A DNA stretch of 27,113 bases from assembly GCA_905250885.1 (NCBI GenBank), contig CAJNOQ010001981.1, forward strand, positions 1-27,113. The letters are read 5' to 3'. A program made the translations under genes and the position numbers. Numbering within the stretch: the stretch's first letter is position 1; the number at the start of each line of letters is the position of its first letter. Shown here piece after piece: positions 12,013 to 22,907 of the stretch. The stretch comes from Didymodactylos carnosus (lineage: Eukaryota; Rotifera; Eurotatoria; Philodinida; Philodinidae). The notes beneath the pieces are model-generated. The model saw only the letters and a list, made by a program, of their open reading frames with translations. It was not told where the DNA came from and ran no database searches.

Positions 12013-12138
12013 TTATTTCGCTATCGTTGTATCACTCGCCTGAACAGTAACCGTATCTTCATGAAAAGTAGACGAAAATAATGGATGTGTTTGTTTAAAA
12101 TAATCAATGGAAACATATTGTGAAACATCCGTCGGCAT
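12013..12138 (-). pseudogene. Possible degraded coding fragment
   Basis: A 41-residue frame (MPTDVSQYVSIDYF... ending TTIAK) looks protein-like in composition and ends at a TAA overlapping an AATAAA. Just upstream on the minus strand (about 12140-12260) protein-like runs appear in other frames, for instance EKFTERFVVISG and RPAELPKDIVIV, separated by frame changes and stops. The pattern suggests a decayed gene, but I could not name a family and chance cannot be excluded. Confidence 0.25.
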
Positions 12139-12673
12139 TTGCCACGCCAGAAATTACCACAAAACGTTCAGTAAATTTTTCACCAATTTCTATCATCAAC
12201 AGCTAAATTACAACAGGACGATGACAATATCCTTGGGAAGTTCTGCAGGACGAATTCTTTTTGCTTACACAAATTTATAAAAGTATTTTATTGTACTCAT
12301 CCTGTCTGTTCTATTGGAAAAATGAGCAGTCTTTTCGTGCCTCGGTTGACCTACATTCCTTCCGCAACTGTTGTTCTTTATGAAGTACTCGACCCTAATA
12401 ATTCTAAAATGGAAATTTTATAGAAAAGTACCTTAATAAAAAAAGGTATTGGATTCAGATGATTCGTATAGACTTTTACTTCATGACTATACTGATCAAG
12501 ATTTTATCGTGTACACACTCAATGTCATGATGAAACTCATTCATCTACTATTTTTGGGAATCTGTAAATCAATGTTAGTTCCTGTATTGTCGATACAAAT
12601 CAATTATGATACAGTTCATCAGTACATGGTGCGGCATACACTCAGATATTGTCAGAGCTAACAGATCATCACA

Positions 12674-13025
12674 TTATTCCTGTGTGTGTCTATGTCTATG
12701 AGAATGAGGTTGTTGCTGCTTTGTTTCTAAATCTGCCAATTGACTGTGTTCATGTTTGTGATGTGAATATTCTTTTAATTTTTCCTCTTCCGTCGAAGAC
12801 TGACTGTTACTCTCGGACTGAGATATATTTTGAGCTGGAACATCTATATGTTGTTTATGGTGATGATGGTGATGTTTAGCGTGTTGGTGATGATGAGATT
12901 GTTGATGATGGTTATGCTTAGTGTGATGGTGATGATGATGATGATGCGATTCTTCTATTTGGTGATGATACCCCTGTTTTTCATGGGTATTGTGCTGGTC
13001 ATTCGCATGATCACTATAATGTTGC
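12674..13025 (-). CDS. Histidine-rich protein exon (possible broken gene)
   Basis: The minus strand encodes an exceptionally His-rich chain: about 36 His in about 117 residues, including runs of eight and six, then an acidic Ser/Gln/Glu linker (QNISQSESNSQSS) and a C-terminal part with LADLETKQQQ and PHSHRHRH. Such proteins usually bind zinc or copper; the partner here is unknown. Upstream is a 53-nt intron (13078-13026) with donor GTAAGTATT and a pyrimidine-rich acceptor. The junction AT|G creates an ATG, so the start could be split across the intron. Alternatively the preceding exon encodes the end of a signal-peptide-like segment (VVIAAICLSENN) in another phase; then the frames do not join and the gene is broken by one base. 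The same sequence read on the plus strand gives overlapping hydrophobic frames that I regard as shadows. Confidence 0.5.
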
Positions 13026-13612
13026 CTTCAAATAGAGAGAGTGTGCTAAGAAAACTAGACGATGATATTAATACTTACATTATTTTCTGATAAACAAATC
13101 GCAGCTATTACTACAGTAGGGGAAAATGATTCTTATTCAAACTTTTGAAAATGCTTCTAAGTTTTATTAGAAACACAAAAACATATTATATATCGAAAAG
13201 CCCTAATGGCATTATGAAAATAAATATTTTGCTAGCAAAGAAACGTCAATTGTTTTAAATTTAACACATCGATGTATTAAAAGCCATTATGATGTAGAGC
13301 GCAAACAGGATTATATCAACCTCCTTGTAATTCAAAATGTTTTGTAGGGGAATAAGTGAAAACAGTACGCACGTGCGCTGCATAAAGATTATAGGTGTTT
13401 ACTTGCCATGAAGTTTGTTTAGACGCGCTTTTATCAGTTACTGGTTTCTGCGAAGTTTTCTTGAAATAATTTATAAAAATATCGATATTTCGATTGTATA
13501 CTGAAGTAGAATAAAAAACCTCGGTCATGTTTTATTACGAAGGACATAAGAGCCATGAGAGGACATCATAAAGCTGGTTTTAGGTCAAAGCTACTAAATT
13601 AACTTGAAAAAT

Positions 13613-13670
13613 TTTTTAATAAACTCACTTTTCAATGCAATATTGCATTGAAAAGTGAGTTTATTAAAAA
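13613..13670. repeat. Perfect 58-bp palindrome with no spacer
   Basis: Arms of 29 bp (13613-13641 and 13642-13670) are exact inverted copies with no loop; the centre is GCAAT|ATTGC. It shares three bases with the next palindrome (13668-13754). Confidence 0.85.
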
Positions 13671-13754
13671 TCTGCCAAATGACTGTGATGTTTATGATGT
13701 GAATGATTGTGAATAACATTCACATCATAAACATCACAGTCATTTGGCAGATTT
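13668..13754. repeat. Perfect 38-bp-arm inverted repeat made from His-rich coding sequence
   Basis: Arms 13668-13705 and 13717-13754 are exact inverted copies around an 11-nt loop. The right arm encodes the HKHHSHLADL part of the His-rich C-terminal end on the plus strand; the left arm is the same piece on the minus strand. It therefore arose by copying coding DNA in inverted orientation. Confidence 0.85.
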
Positions 13755-13830
13755 AGAAACAAAACAGCAACAGCCTCATTCTCATAGGCATGGACACAAA
13801 CAACAAATTAATTATAAAAATAATTCGTAG
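13720..13830 (+). pseudogene. Inverted, truncated copy of the His-rich C-terminal exon
   Basis: The plus strand encodes SHHKHHSHLADLETKQQQ, then PHSHRHGHKQQINY, ending at TAG (13828-13830). This closely matches the C-terminal part of the minus-strand ORF at 12674-13025 (YSHHKHEHSQLADLETK...). A stop (13714-13716) lies two codons upstream and no splice acceptor was found, so it cannot be expressed as the full protein. It abuts the palindromes. Confidence 0.6.
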
Positions 13831-14136
13831 TAATCTTACAAAAAAAAGAATAAAATTCTTTTTTAGTTCCTGTTCTAATGCTTACCAAAACGTTTTTAAT
13901 AAATATTCGTGAAGCAATTATATATGTTTGAAAGTTTTATAAATTTTTAGTAAGGATAATATGCATAGTATCAGTAGCTGACACAAAGAGCCGGTAACAA
14001 AAAAAAGAATATATTTACACAAATATAAATGTCTAATCATATGTACAAAAAAAGATTATCACATGTAAATTTTCATTTTGTGTTTTGGTCCGCTAATGAC
14101 AACTAATAATAAAAAAATAAATAGAAATACGTAATC

Positions 14137-15195
14137 CTATGACTGGAATAGGGCCAATCGATTTTGAAATGTCATTTTTCGTCGTTGTTTATCGTCTTCT
14201 TCACGTTTTCGTTGTTCTTGTTCTTCACGAATCTCACGCTGATATTTATCACCGACTGCTGTTAGTGCAGCTGCTTTTGCTTCAAAAAAATTTTTTGCAC
14301 CTCCAACACCTTCTTTAGACACATCAATTTCCATTAACATTGAATATAATTGGTGTAAAACCAATTCAACTGGTGTATCTTCCGATGCTGCTTTGCGAAA
14401 GATGAGAAGAAACTAGAAAAATGGACGGGAATAACGTCAAATTTCAAGAAGAAAGGGAGAAAAGCTTGACCTGTTTCGTGCAAAAACCATCAAATCTTAC
14501 ATAGAAATCGGTTGAGCTCAGGAGGAATGGTTGGTATAACCGCTGCAGAAAGATTACTTTTCCTTGTTGAAAGGGTATTTTGGGTAGTTCTGAATACTCT
14601 CTATTCCTTTCGAAGTTCAAAGCTTACCTCGCGAAAACAGATCATTCCGTCATGATCTTCATCCACTTCTTTAATCATTTCTTTCAACCCTGAAAAAGAA
14701 AAACAAATTTAAAACTCATGACCGTTCATATTCGTTTCTCTCTACGTACCCAGATGTGTTTGAGGTATACCCAATTTTTCCATCATATACTTAAGCTCAT
14801 TAAAATTCAAGTGTTTATCTTTGTCTGTATCAAGTCTAAGACAAACAACAACATAAGTTGATACACTAAATTTCGTAACTAGAAAAGGAAATCTGTTGTG
14901 CCAACGAGAACGATGCATTTTTGTTTCTGCCAACCTCAAGAGTGTATTAACTCGAACAAAGAAGAGAAACGCATTCATTAGCTTACTTATCAAATGTTTG
15001 CATTAAACCTTGTATTTGTCTTCTTGAAAATTCTTTATATTCATTACATGGATTAAATATTTGTCTATCATCTGACATATCTAATGGTTGTGCGAGTGTT
15101 GGTTCTGCATCAGTTGATGGATCATTCTCATTTTCATCCACTGATTCAATTCGTTGAATTCGCTTTTGTAATTTTTTTACTAAATCAGCATCCAT
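14137..15195 (-). CDS. EFHD2: EF-hand domain-containing protein D1/D2 (swiprosin) homologue
   Basis: This is a complete gene. Exons in coding order are 15195-14987, 14835-14750, 14689-14628 and 14412-14137. All introns are GT-AG (151, 60 and 215 nt) and phases agree, giving 210 residues (human EFHD2 is about 240). A short N-terminal basic helix (LVKKLQKRIQRIES) and an acidic stretch precede two canonical EF-hand loops: D72-E83 (D72, D74, D76, H78, N80, E83) and D108-E119 (D108, D110, D112, E119). Family hallmarks are present: MMEKLG, PQTHLG, KEMIKEVDED, FREFLLIFRKAA, EIDVSKEGV and GAKNFFEAK. A charged C-terminal coiled coil (about 165-200) follows. In other animals these proteins bind calcium and F-actin and bundle filaments (EFHD2), or act at mitochondria (EFHD1). 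The two vertebrate paralogues cannot be told apart here, and an invertebrate gene is probably the single ancestor. The start is the first ATG after in-frame non-coding sequence. Confidence 0.95.
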
Positions 15196-16089
15196 TTTAT
15201 TTTTTAAATATTTAGTGATACCATTATTATTATGCGCACAAACAGTATATCGACCGTGGAAAATGAAGATATAATAATTATTTACTATTTGATTAGACAA
15301 GTTTTATGTCACACAAACACACAGCTCTTAGGATTATCAAAATGTGTATATAAAACAATGACGTATACGTAAGATCGCGTTATACACAACAAAAATGAAG
15401 AAGAAAAAAAAGAATTCTTTAGGCTATTATTGAGATCTAAAAACGAATAAAGAAGAGAGAAAAAAGATGATAATATATGTACAACAATTTATGTAATGAC
15501 AATGTACACATAATCCAGTTCATTCTATTCTCGTATGATGAACACAACATACATTTGTCGGTCATTTAATTGTATAACTGGAACGCAGTAAAAAAAAAGC
15601 CTAGTGTCGTTATCTGAGAAAGGAATTACGATTTGTAAGCAGCATTCACTCACACATAATATATTGTAAATATAATAAATTGATGTTTTGAGTTACTAAT
15701 CTAGTTTCTTTTTTTTTTGCCCATACTTATATATATATATACGTACAGCAAAGTACATATTGTTTCTCCTTGAATCTCAAGCATGATTGAAAAATAAAGC
15801 CTTGCTTCGTTAGCAGATCATGTAAGATATTTTTCACCTAGAATACCGTGATGGTAGATGCGAAGGCACTCGAACGCTCTTTGTCAAAAAATGTTTTCAA
15901 AATATTAAAATACTTCACTTTGAGATAGACTATTTTCAAGTTTATGAGATTCTTTCTAAAATATAAGCGCAAAGCATGTTAAAAGCTTTAAAACGAAATG
16001 TAATTAATGCCTAGTTTTGATACTCTTACAAAATATTGTAAAACACAAGACCGGATGTTGCGACAGAGTTTGATACCAAAACTGATTGA
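15196..16089. other. No gene seen; probable EFHD promoter and 5' UTR
   Basis: AT-rich sequence upstream of the EFHD start, with homopolymers and a short TA run near 15731-15740. No open frame or splice pattern suggests another gene. Confidence 0.35.
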
Positions 16090-16365
16090 CAGTATAAGAT
16101 AAGGTCTATTATCCAAGCCACAGAATCTTGCTGTAAGATCTTATAAGATTCTTGTACGATTCCGTCTGATTTCGTACGATTCGTATAAGAATTTGTCAGA
16201 TTCTGTAAGAAACATAGAAACGGATTCTTGTTGTAAGATCTTATAGTAAGATTTCATCAGATTTGGTAAGATTCTTGTATGATCTTTATACGATTTATAA
16301 GATAAATCCGTTTCTATGATTTTCCGTAAGATTTTATAAGATCGTGTGAGATCTTGATTTCTTGA
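16090..16365. repeat. Degenerate repeat of TAAGATTC / GATCTTATAAGAT words
   Basis: Many near-copies of a word like TAAGATTCTTGTA in both orientations are interspersed with GATCTTATAAGATT and GGATTC. The block is largely self-complementary. The word GAAACATAGAAA occurs here (around 16209) and in the small repeat near 8510, suggesting one family of sequences. No coding potential. Confidence 0.5.
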
Positions 16366-18329
16366 CCTGGATAGTTGTAGCTCGTGGTCATTTTAATTCA
16401 TATTCGTGATTATCATCTATAATAAACTTTTAATGAGATGTTTTGATTCCACGCAGCGGCTGTCTGCAGGAAGTCTTAAGTGAGAATATTTGTGTATTTT
16501 ACTGTATACATGTAGTAATCACGGGGGAATTTAGTCAAACTTTAGATTTGAATTTGGAAAGCCAATGGTATGTTTTGCGCAGGGAAACTCAAATACGTTT
16601 ATGCACATATTTTGAGTTCCAACTCTGTCTGTCAATTCCGAAACTGGTCTCGACAAAATAGAATTCTAGTTTTAACTAACTAAACAAAGTTCAAGTCAAA
16701 GATGATATTTGAACCGACAAAATTGGAATTTGTCTAAACAGGTGATGTAATAAGGTGATAAAAGATATTTACAAAACTACTGATGCACTTAGTCAAGGAT
16801 TTTATATGTTTCAACGGACTTATGATTTCAAAAAGCTTTCTTGAAATGAAGAAGAAGGATGGTGAGACGTGTAGGTCAAACTTAATCCGAGAGAGCAACG
16901 AGTACCACCGAATGGAACAAAAATTCTGAGTGTAGAAATGTATCATGTAGTTCTTCACTTTCTTGTCACATCTATGCCCTTTGAATGGTAAAAAGGCCGG
17001 TATTCAATGATTTTTAGACCGTTTCTTGATCTTAGGCTTGTTCAGTGGGATTCTATTTTGTCTAGATTATAAATATAATCTAAATAAAATGAGCTTCTCT
17101 TCTGCTTCTTTCACGAATACACATGCTTATAACAAGTTATATACAGATGGCCGCACAGGGATCATAACTCAATAGAAGATATACCCAAGAGGAAGACCAT
17201 AGATCTATGGTACACTACTATCAAATTGACCTTCAACGAAATATATTCACCTTCTATCATAAAGATATCCCTGATATGATTTAAATCAGTTTGTGAAGTG
17301 TCTACTCTCAAAAAGAAACTTTATTTCGTATTTCGCCATATAAAAACTCAGACTGTTTACTCTTCCATATTAAAAAGGACGTTTGCACTAAAAGGTTTTT
17401 GATTAAAATAATAACTACCTGGAATTTCTTATTAACTGTAGTTTCTGATTAAAATTCTATATAACTCTGAATGACCAGCTAAAACCTGCTCTCTAAACAC
17501 ATAACAAAGACAATATTGTAATGTTTTTTGAAAGAAAAGAGGTTTCACATGTTTGCTGCTTTGAAAAACTATGCTTCAGAATAGAAAAAAGTGAACATGA
17601 AGAAATATACTGTGTTCCGAAGTTTATACACGTTCCTTTAAAAAGACCTGTTTTGCTATATATTTGCTGTGAATTCGTTTTTTCGCGTTTTAGAGCCATA
17701 CGATAAGTTAGTATCAAAATCAAAAGTTAATGTTAATGTCTTATGAATACATACGATGTAGTGGTTATGTTAGTGACTTCTTAAAACTAGAAATGATTTG
17801 ATGACTATATAATTTTTGATAACTTAATACACACGAGAAAAAGGTGTGTGAATATTTCTCTCTCGTTCTCAATGGGATAAATTAATGACTATGTCACATA
17901 CTGTTAATAGACAAATAAACACACACGCATCTTATCTTGTCAATTACTGTGATTATTATGGTCTCAATTCTCAATTGTTTTCTGACAGTATTTGTTAAAT
18001 GTAAATAAAATCAAACTGTGTAGAAGTTATACATGTTGCAGCAACAAATCAACGTGTGATAACATACGGAAGGTTGTCATGACTTAGTGACAAACAATAT
18101 GATAAAAATCACAAAACACTACAGTCTTATTGTAAAATTATGCTCAAATTTGACCATCGCACAGTACAGTGGACAATCAGATGGACATTAGGTAAAAAAA
18201 TGAAAATCGATTTTTCGATGATTCATATAGTTAGCAATATACTTCAAGACATGCTCTATCCGATGGAACAAAAAATTTTATTGCAAAGTTTTCGTTGCGT
18301 GAGAAAATAGCTAATCAAAAATTAGCTTG
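16366..18329. other. No gene seen
   Basis: AT-rich sequence with short unremarkable frames (16443-16661, 16734-16958, 17493-17723). There is a small hairpin at about 17065 (GATTATAAATATAATC) and another at 18309-18326 (AGCTAAT ... ATTAGCT). No domain or splice pattern was recognised. Confidence 0.35.
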
Positions 18330-18506
18330 AAAATAGTAGTATCGGTTTTCGTAAGCGCTCTGTCCAATGGTGGGATTTACAAAGTTCAAAAACACTTTTG
18401 GTCGAGTTTTCCAGAGACCGGATCTCTAGAACACCTTGACAAAAACATCTTTGAACTTCTAAATCACACCATTGGAAAGAGTGCATACGAAAACCTATGA
18501 AAATAG
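18330..18506. repeat. Imperfect inverted repeat, about 85-bp arms
   Basis: The left part (TCTGTCCAATGGTGGGATTT, 18359 onward) pairs with the right part, whose complement reads TCTTTCCAATGGTGTGATTT. Pairing extends outward through GGTTTTCGTA and inward through AAGTTCAAA to the centre TCCAGAGACCGGATCTCTAGA-like core. Mismatches are scattered, so it is a decayed foldback or a structured RNA. Confidence 0.55.
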
Positions 18507-19810
18507 CGTTTAGAGGCTTTCGTATCACTTTTATGGTACATGTCCACGTGCCTAGTCAAAATTGCCCACTATGCATCGTTCTTGACCTAACTACAGTGTT
18601 TTTAGTTGTATAGTATCAATAGATTCAGCATACAAACGAGGAACATGCGCGAGCAAACTGAAAAATTTTCAAGTTTTTTTCGGTCGAAAATATGCCAGAA
18701 TGATGTGTGAAATATATTCTATTGCCCGTAGTTTTTTTGAAATTTTGATACCAGACTCTTGTGTTACCGCCAAGGTTTATAAAAAAGCTTTTTTCTCACA
18801 TTTTCACACCCGCCCTTGATCTGTATGCAATTTTAAACGCTGATCATGAAATATTTTTCACAAAACTTATTGTGTTATATGCAGTCGAGTATGCTGATCA
18901 TGAATAGTCCATTTAAAATTGAAGAAGATGTTGTTTTCACTGAGAAAACAAAATTTTAATGCATAGTCAGAGTTGGCTTACACTTTTAAGATTTATTTTT
19001 ACCATGAATACAAAAACAAACAATTTAATAAATTCGAATAGTTTAAAATGTGTCAAAAACGAATATCAATATAACTCAACTTCAATCAATCAATCAATCA
19101 ATCAATAGGTTTTTTATTTGAACACGAATGTGTCTAGGCTCTTACAAAAAAGGGAAACTTAAATGAATGTAACTCCTATGTAAGGAAAAGATTAAAAAAA
19201 AACCAAGAACTTAATCAACTGAATCCGAGCTAGTGCTCAAAACAGAAATAACTTGGGATGCGGAACAAACACTGACATTGTTCATACTTTGTTCACATTT
19301 ATTTTCAGAAAATAGAAAAGCTTAACGACCACGGTTATCTTCTGGATCTTCCAACTTCAGTTTTTTCCCGTATTAGAGTGTCAAGCCATACGCGAAGCGC
19401 AAATCGCATAACAGCTTCGACTGCTTCAGTTAAAGATTGTTCAAAAAATTAGAGAGGGTCTTAATATCTAACACCTACACCTTTCAAAAGTAAATAAATG
19501 AAAAAAATTCGTGTTTTTGTTGTTTTATTAACTTACTATCAACTGTCATCTTTAACATAAGACAAGATCAGTTAAAAAAAGACAGTTTCTCAAGAGTTCT
19601 GATCGAATTTTTTCAGATATCACAAAAAAATGAATAAATAAAATAAATTTATTTATTGATATGACAAGGAATTTATATGTAATCAACTATGGCGTATTCG
19701 ATGAACGTGAATATAACCTATAATATGAAATAAAAGGACAAAATTTAGAGAAATTTTGAACTTTGCACTCGTTAAACTGACAAATATCTTTTGAACATAT
19801 GAGTATAGTC
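18507..19810. other. No gene seen; (TCAA)n microsatellite
   Basis: Non-coding sequence. A TCAA tetranucleotide run of about six units lies at 19082-19106. I recognise no gene fragment. Confidence 0.4.
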
Positions 19811-20117
19811 TACACTGTTAAAAAATTGTGTTCTTCAGTTTTTCAGAGAACTGAAAAGTCAACGGGAATTTTGTTCTTCATTTGTCCCAAATAGAGAACT
19901 TAAATTCTGTTCTTCAGCTCTCAAGAACTCTAAATTTGTTTTTCAATTTTTCAAAGAACTAAAAAAATCATTTTTTAAAAACTGAAGAACAAATTTAGAG
20001 TTCTTGAGAGCTGAAGAACAGAATTTAAGTTCTCTATTTGGGACAAATGAAGAACAGAATTCCCGTTGACTTTTCAGTTCTCTGAAAAACTGAAGAACAC
20101 AGTTTTTTAACAGTGTA
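19811..20117. mobile_element. 307-bp foldback MITE-like element with TA ends
   Basis: Arms 19811-19940 and 19988-20117 (130 bp each) are near-perfect inverted copies with only a handful of mismatches around a 47-nt AT-rich centre. The ends read TACACTGTTAAAAAA on both strands, so the element proper may be CACTG...CAGTG flanked by a duplicated TA. TA duplication is typical of Tc1/mariner-type transposition. There is no transposase inside, so it would depend on another element. The minus-strand frame through it is a by-product. Confidence 0.75.
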
Positions 20118-22689
20118 CATTACGACTGAGAACCACATCGAAAGGATTCTAATTTTACAGATATCGGTACTAAAATATTGACTGTACTTGAGCGAGCACA
20201 AAATTTTCTGAAAGAAGACAAATATGGCCAACAATTTTTGCTCCAATACTTGAATTCTTTGGCAAGACTCGGTATCATCCATAATTATAGCTAAAGTAAA
20301 CCATATTTGACTTGTAACTCATTTAAATACATAACTTACTCGTTACGAATCACATATTTGGGATATAAGAAAACGGTGTAATCAATTGTCTAGAAAGAGC
20401 GCCATTTGAGAAAATTGCTGAAGGAGGTTACCAGTTCGTAGACAGAACTGGTTTTTTTTCGATGAAAACTCAATGTGTCGGAGTTTTTCACGGAGATTCA
20501 ACCGCTTAGTTTCCCCAAGTTTTAATATGAGATTTTCTACGCCTGTAGTGCCCTCCTTTCCAGTGGAAACACTCCTCTCGAAAATACACTCCTCTCTTTC
20601 TCGAAAAATCAAATGGACTAGATGTAACTCTTAAAGCTGGTCACGATTATCACGTTTCAGCCCCCACCCCCCGTCAAAAACCTATTTTTGTCCCAGAACA
20701 TCCGATCTTAATGAAATTTTCATAGAATATGTACCTGGTCTTAGACAGTTGACAAGCAGCATTTGAGCTCGAAATATTGAGTTTTCCAAGAGTTATCCTA
20801 ACACCAAGGGTCAAAACGTAGGCGTCTGTGTGTAAAAGCTTTCTCCCCCAATTCTAATGATACAGATTTCGAGTTCGTGTTAAAATGAAACCAAGGCTGA
20901 CCGCTACAAGTTAACAGAGTCGAATTTTTGAAATTTGTTTTGTTTATTTCTTCCGAAAATTTTCTTTTAAAAGGTTGGAAAAAGTTATGGAAATTTTCGG
21001 AAAAAACTTTATTTTTCTCAAAAATTAAACTGAAAATAAAAAATACGGCTCTGTTAAGTTGTAGCGCAATCAATTTTCAATATCAAAAAAATCAATTTTT
21101 TGCATTTTGAGTGTTCCAGGAAAACCTCTATAAAACCCTCAAAAACCACGGTAAAATCAATAAGTCATAGTGCATTCAAAAGTAGACGCTTTGCGCTATC
21201 CAACTATGTATAAATCTCAGGATTGGTATTGTTGATGAAAATCGGCTTTTTGACAGGAGGAGACCTTAAAATCGAAAAAGATACCGTTTACGCTAACTAC
21301 GAAAACGTAGTTGTACTAAAGAGATGAACCTCACGTACGTCCTGCAGATTCTTCCCTATAATCGATAGAAAAAAACGTTTCAGTGCTTGACAAGGAACGA
21401 AAATATGCAGAAATGTTTGTTCTTTCATAATACGCTGTATAAAATGTGCAAACTTGAATGGACAAAAATTTCGAAATAGAAGTCAAAGTACGGAAACTTT
21501 TGAATTTAACTTTTGAATATTTCTTTTGGGATCTAATGAATGCTTAAAACAATGTGAATTTTATACCTAAAAAATAAGCAAGAAAAAGAGTATTTTTACA
21601 GATTCCCATGTTAAACTTAATTTTTAATCGAAATAAATATTAGTTTTCATTTAAATTGTAAAGGATCAGAAAGAGATCTAAAGTAGAAACATGACTTTTA
21701 ATGTCCTGTATTATTTAGCGAATAGTCATGTTACACCATCATATCGTGTTGTTTAAACAGATATCAAATTGTGTTTCTATCTTGAACTGTAATAAATATA
21801 GTTCGAGCATACGATTTTAGTTATATTGCCGCTGTGATGATGAGAAAAATTTAGATTAATTGCCGACAAAAAGAAGTGGTGCACACATGCCTGACGTTGT
21901 TATTAGTTCATTGAAACTAATTTACACATTGATCTACATGGATCAATTTTCAAATAGACAGAGAGAGAAAAGTTCACTGTATTATAATGTTAGAAAAAAA
22001 ACAACAACTGGTTTTGATTCTTCTTCTTTCTATACAGTAGCCTTAGGAATGAAAAGAAAAATAGATATTAAAATAAATGTTAGACGGATCACACATCTTT
22101 TTGATTTTGATACTACTTGACTGCGATTGATTAACAATGTGGTACACACACACACACATTATTTCTATAAATAGATAAAGAAGAGAACTAAGTTTTGAAT
22201 GTCCTATAATTATTTCACAGTCTTCGTTCGTATAATTGATTTGCATAAGATATACATATACCCAAAGATCATCTCCGATTTATAATTATATTTTCTTTCA
22301 ACATCTTGAACGCGAACGTTAGTTAATCAAAATATTATTTGGTACGAAGTGTCTTCATATTATAACTTTGAGTGAAACATGTACACACTACTATGATGTA
22401 AGTAAACGATATATTAGTATGGTTTTTTTTGTTTTTTTGCTTATTAGTTTGAAACTCAGTTTTTAGTTATAAAAATTTGAGATTAGAAATAATTATCTTA
22501 TTCAATAAATTCAATGTTCCAACTAAATTATTACAAGTAAATATGTTGAAAAATATTAATTATTACCGCAATTCCGTTTCATTGCAGTATCTTGAAGTTG
22601 ATGATGTGGAATACTTTGGAGGAAGAAAAAAAAAACAAAATTGATACTATTTTTTATTTAGAGTTTATTAAATGTTGATTAATCTATAG
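20118..22689. other. No convincing gene; upstream part of the neurexin locus or its introns
   Basis: Open frames at 20382-20612, 20798-21073, 21860-22120 and 22043-22246 have no recognisable domain. Small hairpins lie at 20430-20452 (ACCAGTTC / GAACTGGT) and 21295-21312 (AACTACG AAAA CGTAGTT). A strong acceptor (TTTCATTGCAG) precedes 22588, but no matching donor follows. More neurexin exons could hide here or lie outside the window. Confidence 0.3.
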
Positions 22690-22907
22690 AATATTGAATA
22701 TACAATCATTTCAATTATTCGTCATGCGTTTCTATTTAAAATCTATTCATTATTTGTTATTGAAATTTTTACTAAATGGATTGTTCTTATTCATCGATAA
22801 AAATGATTGTCAACAATTTGAATCATTATCAATAAATAATAATTCCCAATCTCGTGTATTATTTACAGCTATTTGTCAATCTACGCCTACACAATATTTC
22901 GTATCAA
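22690..22907 (+). CDS. Probable penultimate neurexin exon
   Basis: An open stretch runs from a possible acceptor (CTATAG, 22689) to a consensus donor (CAA|GTAAGT, 22908). Its end phase (one base, A) joins the next exon (starting with AC) to make Asn and keep frame. It encodes alternating hydrophobic and polar segments, LLLKFLLNGLFLFIDKNDC and VLFTAICQSTPTQYFVS, with two Cys, compatible with part of an extracellular beta-sandwich, though I cannot match an LNS domain with confidence. The upstream boundary is the weaker one; no exon before it was found. Confidence 0.45.

Noticed and set aside
12649-13090. Plus-strand frames rich in Met, Val and Asp (for example MMVMLSVMVMMMM).
   Set aside because: They are the opposite-strand reading of the GAT/CAT codon runs of the minus-strand His-rich ORF.
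14742-15300. Upstream extensions of the EFHD exon frames (83 and 105 codons).
   Set aside because: The added residues lie in introns or 5' untranslated sequence; the family similarity starts at the chosen splice sites and at ATG 15195.
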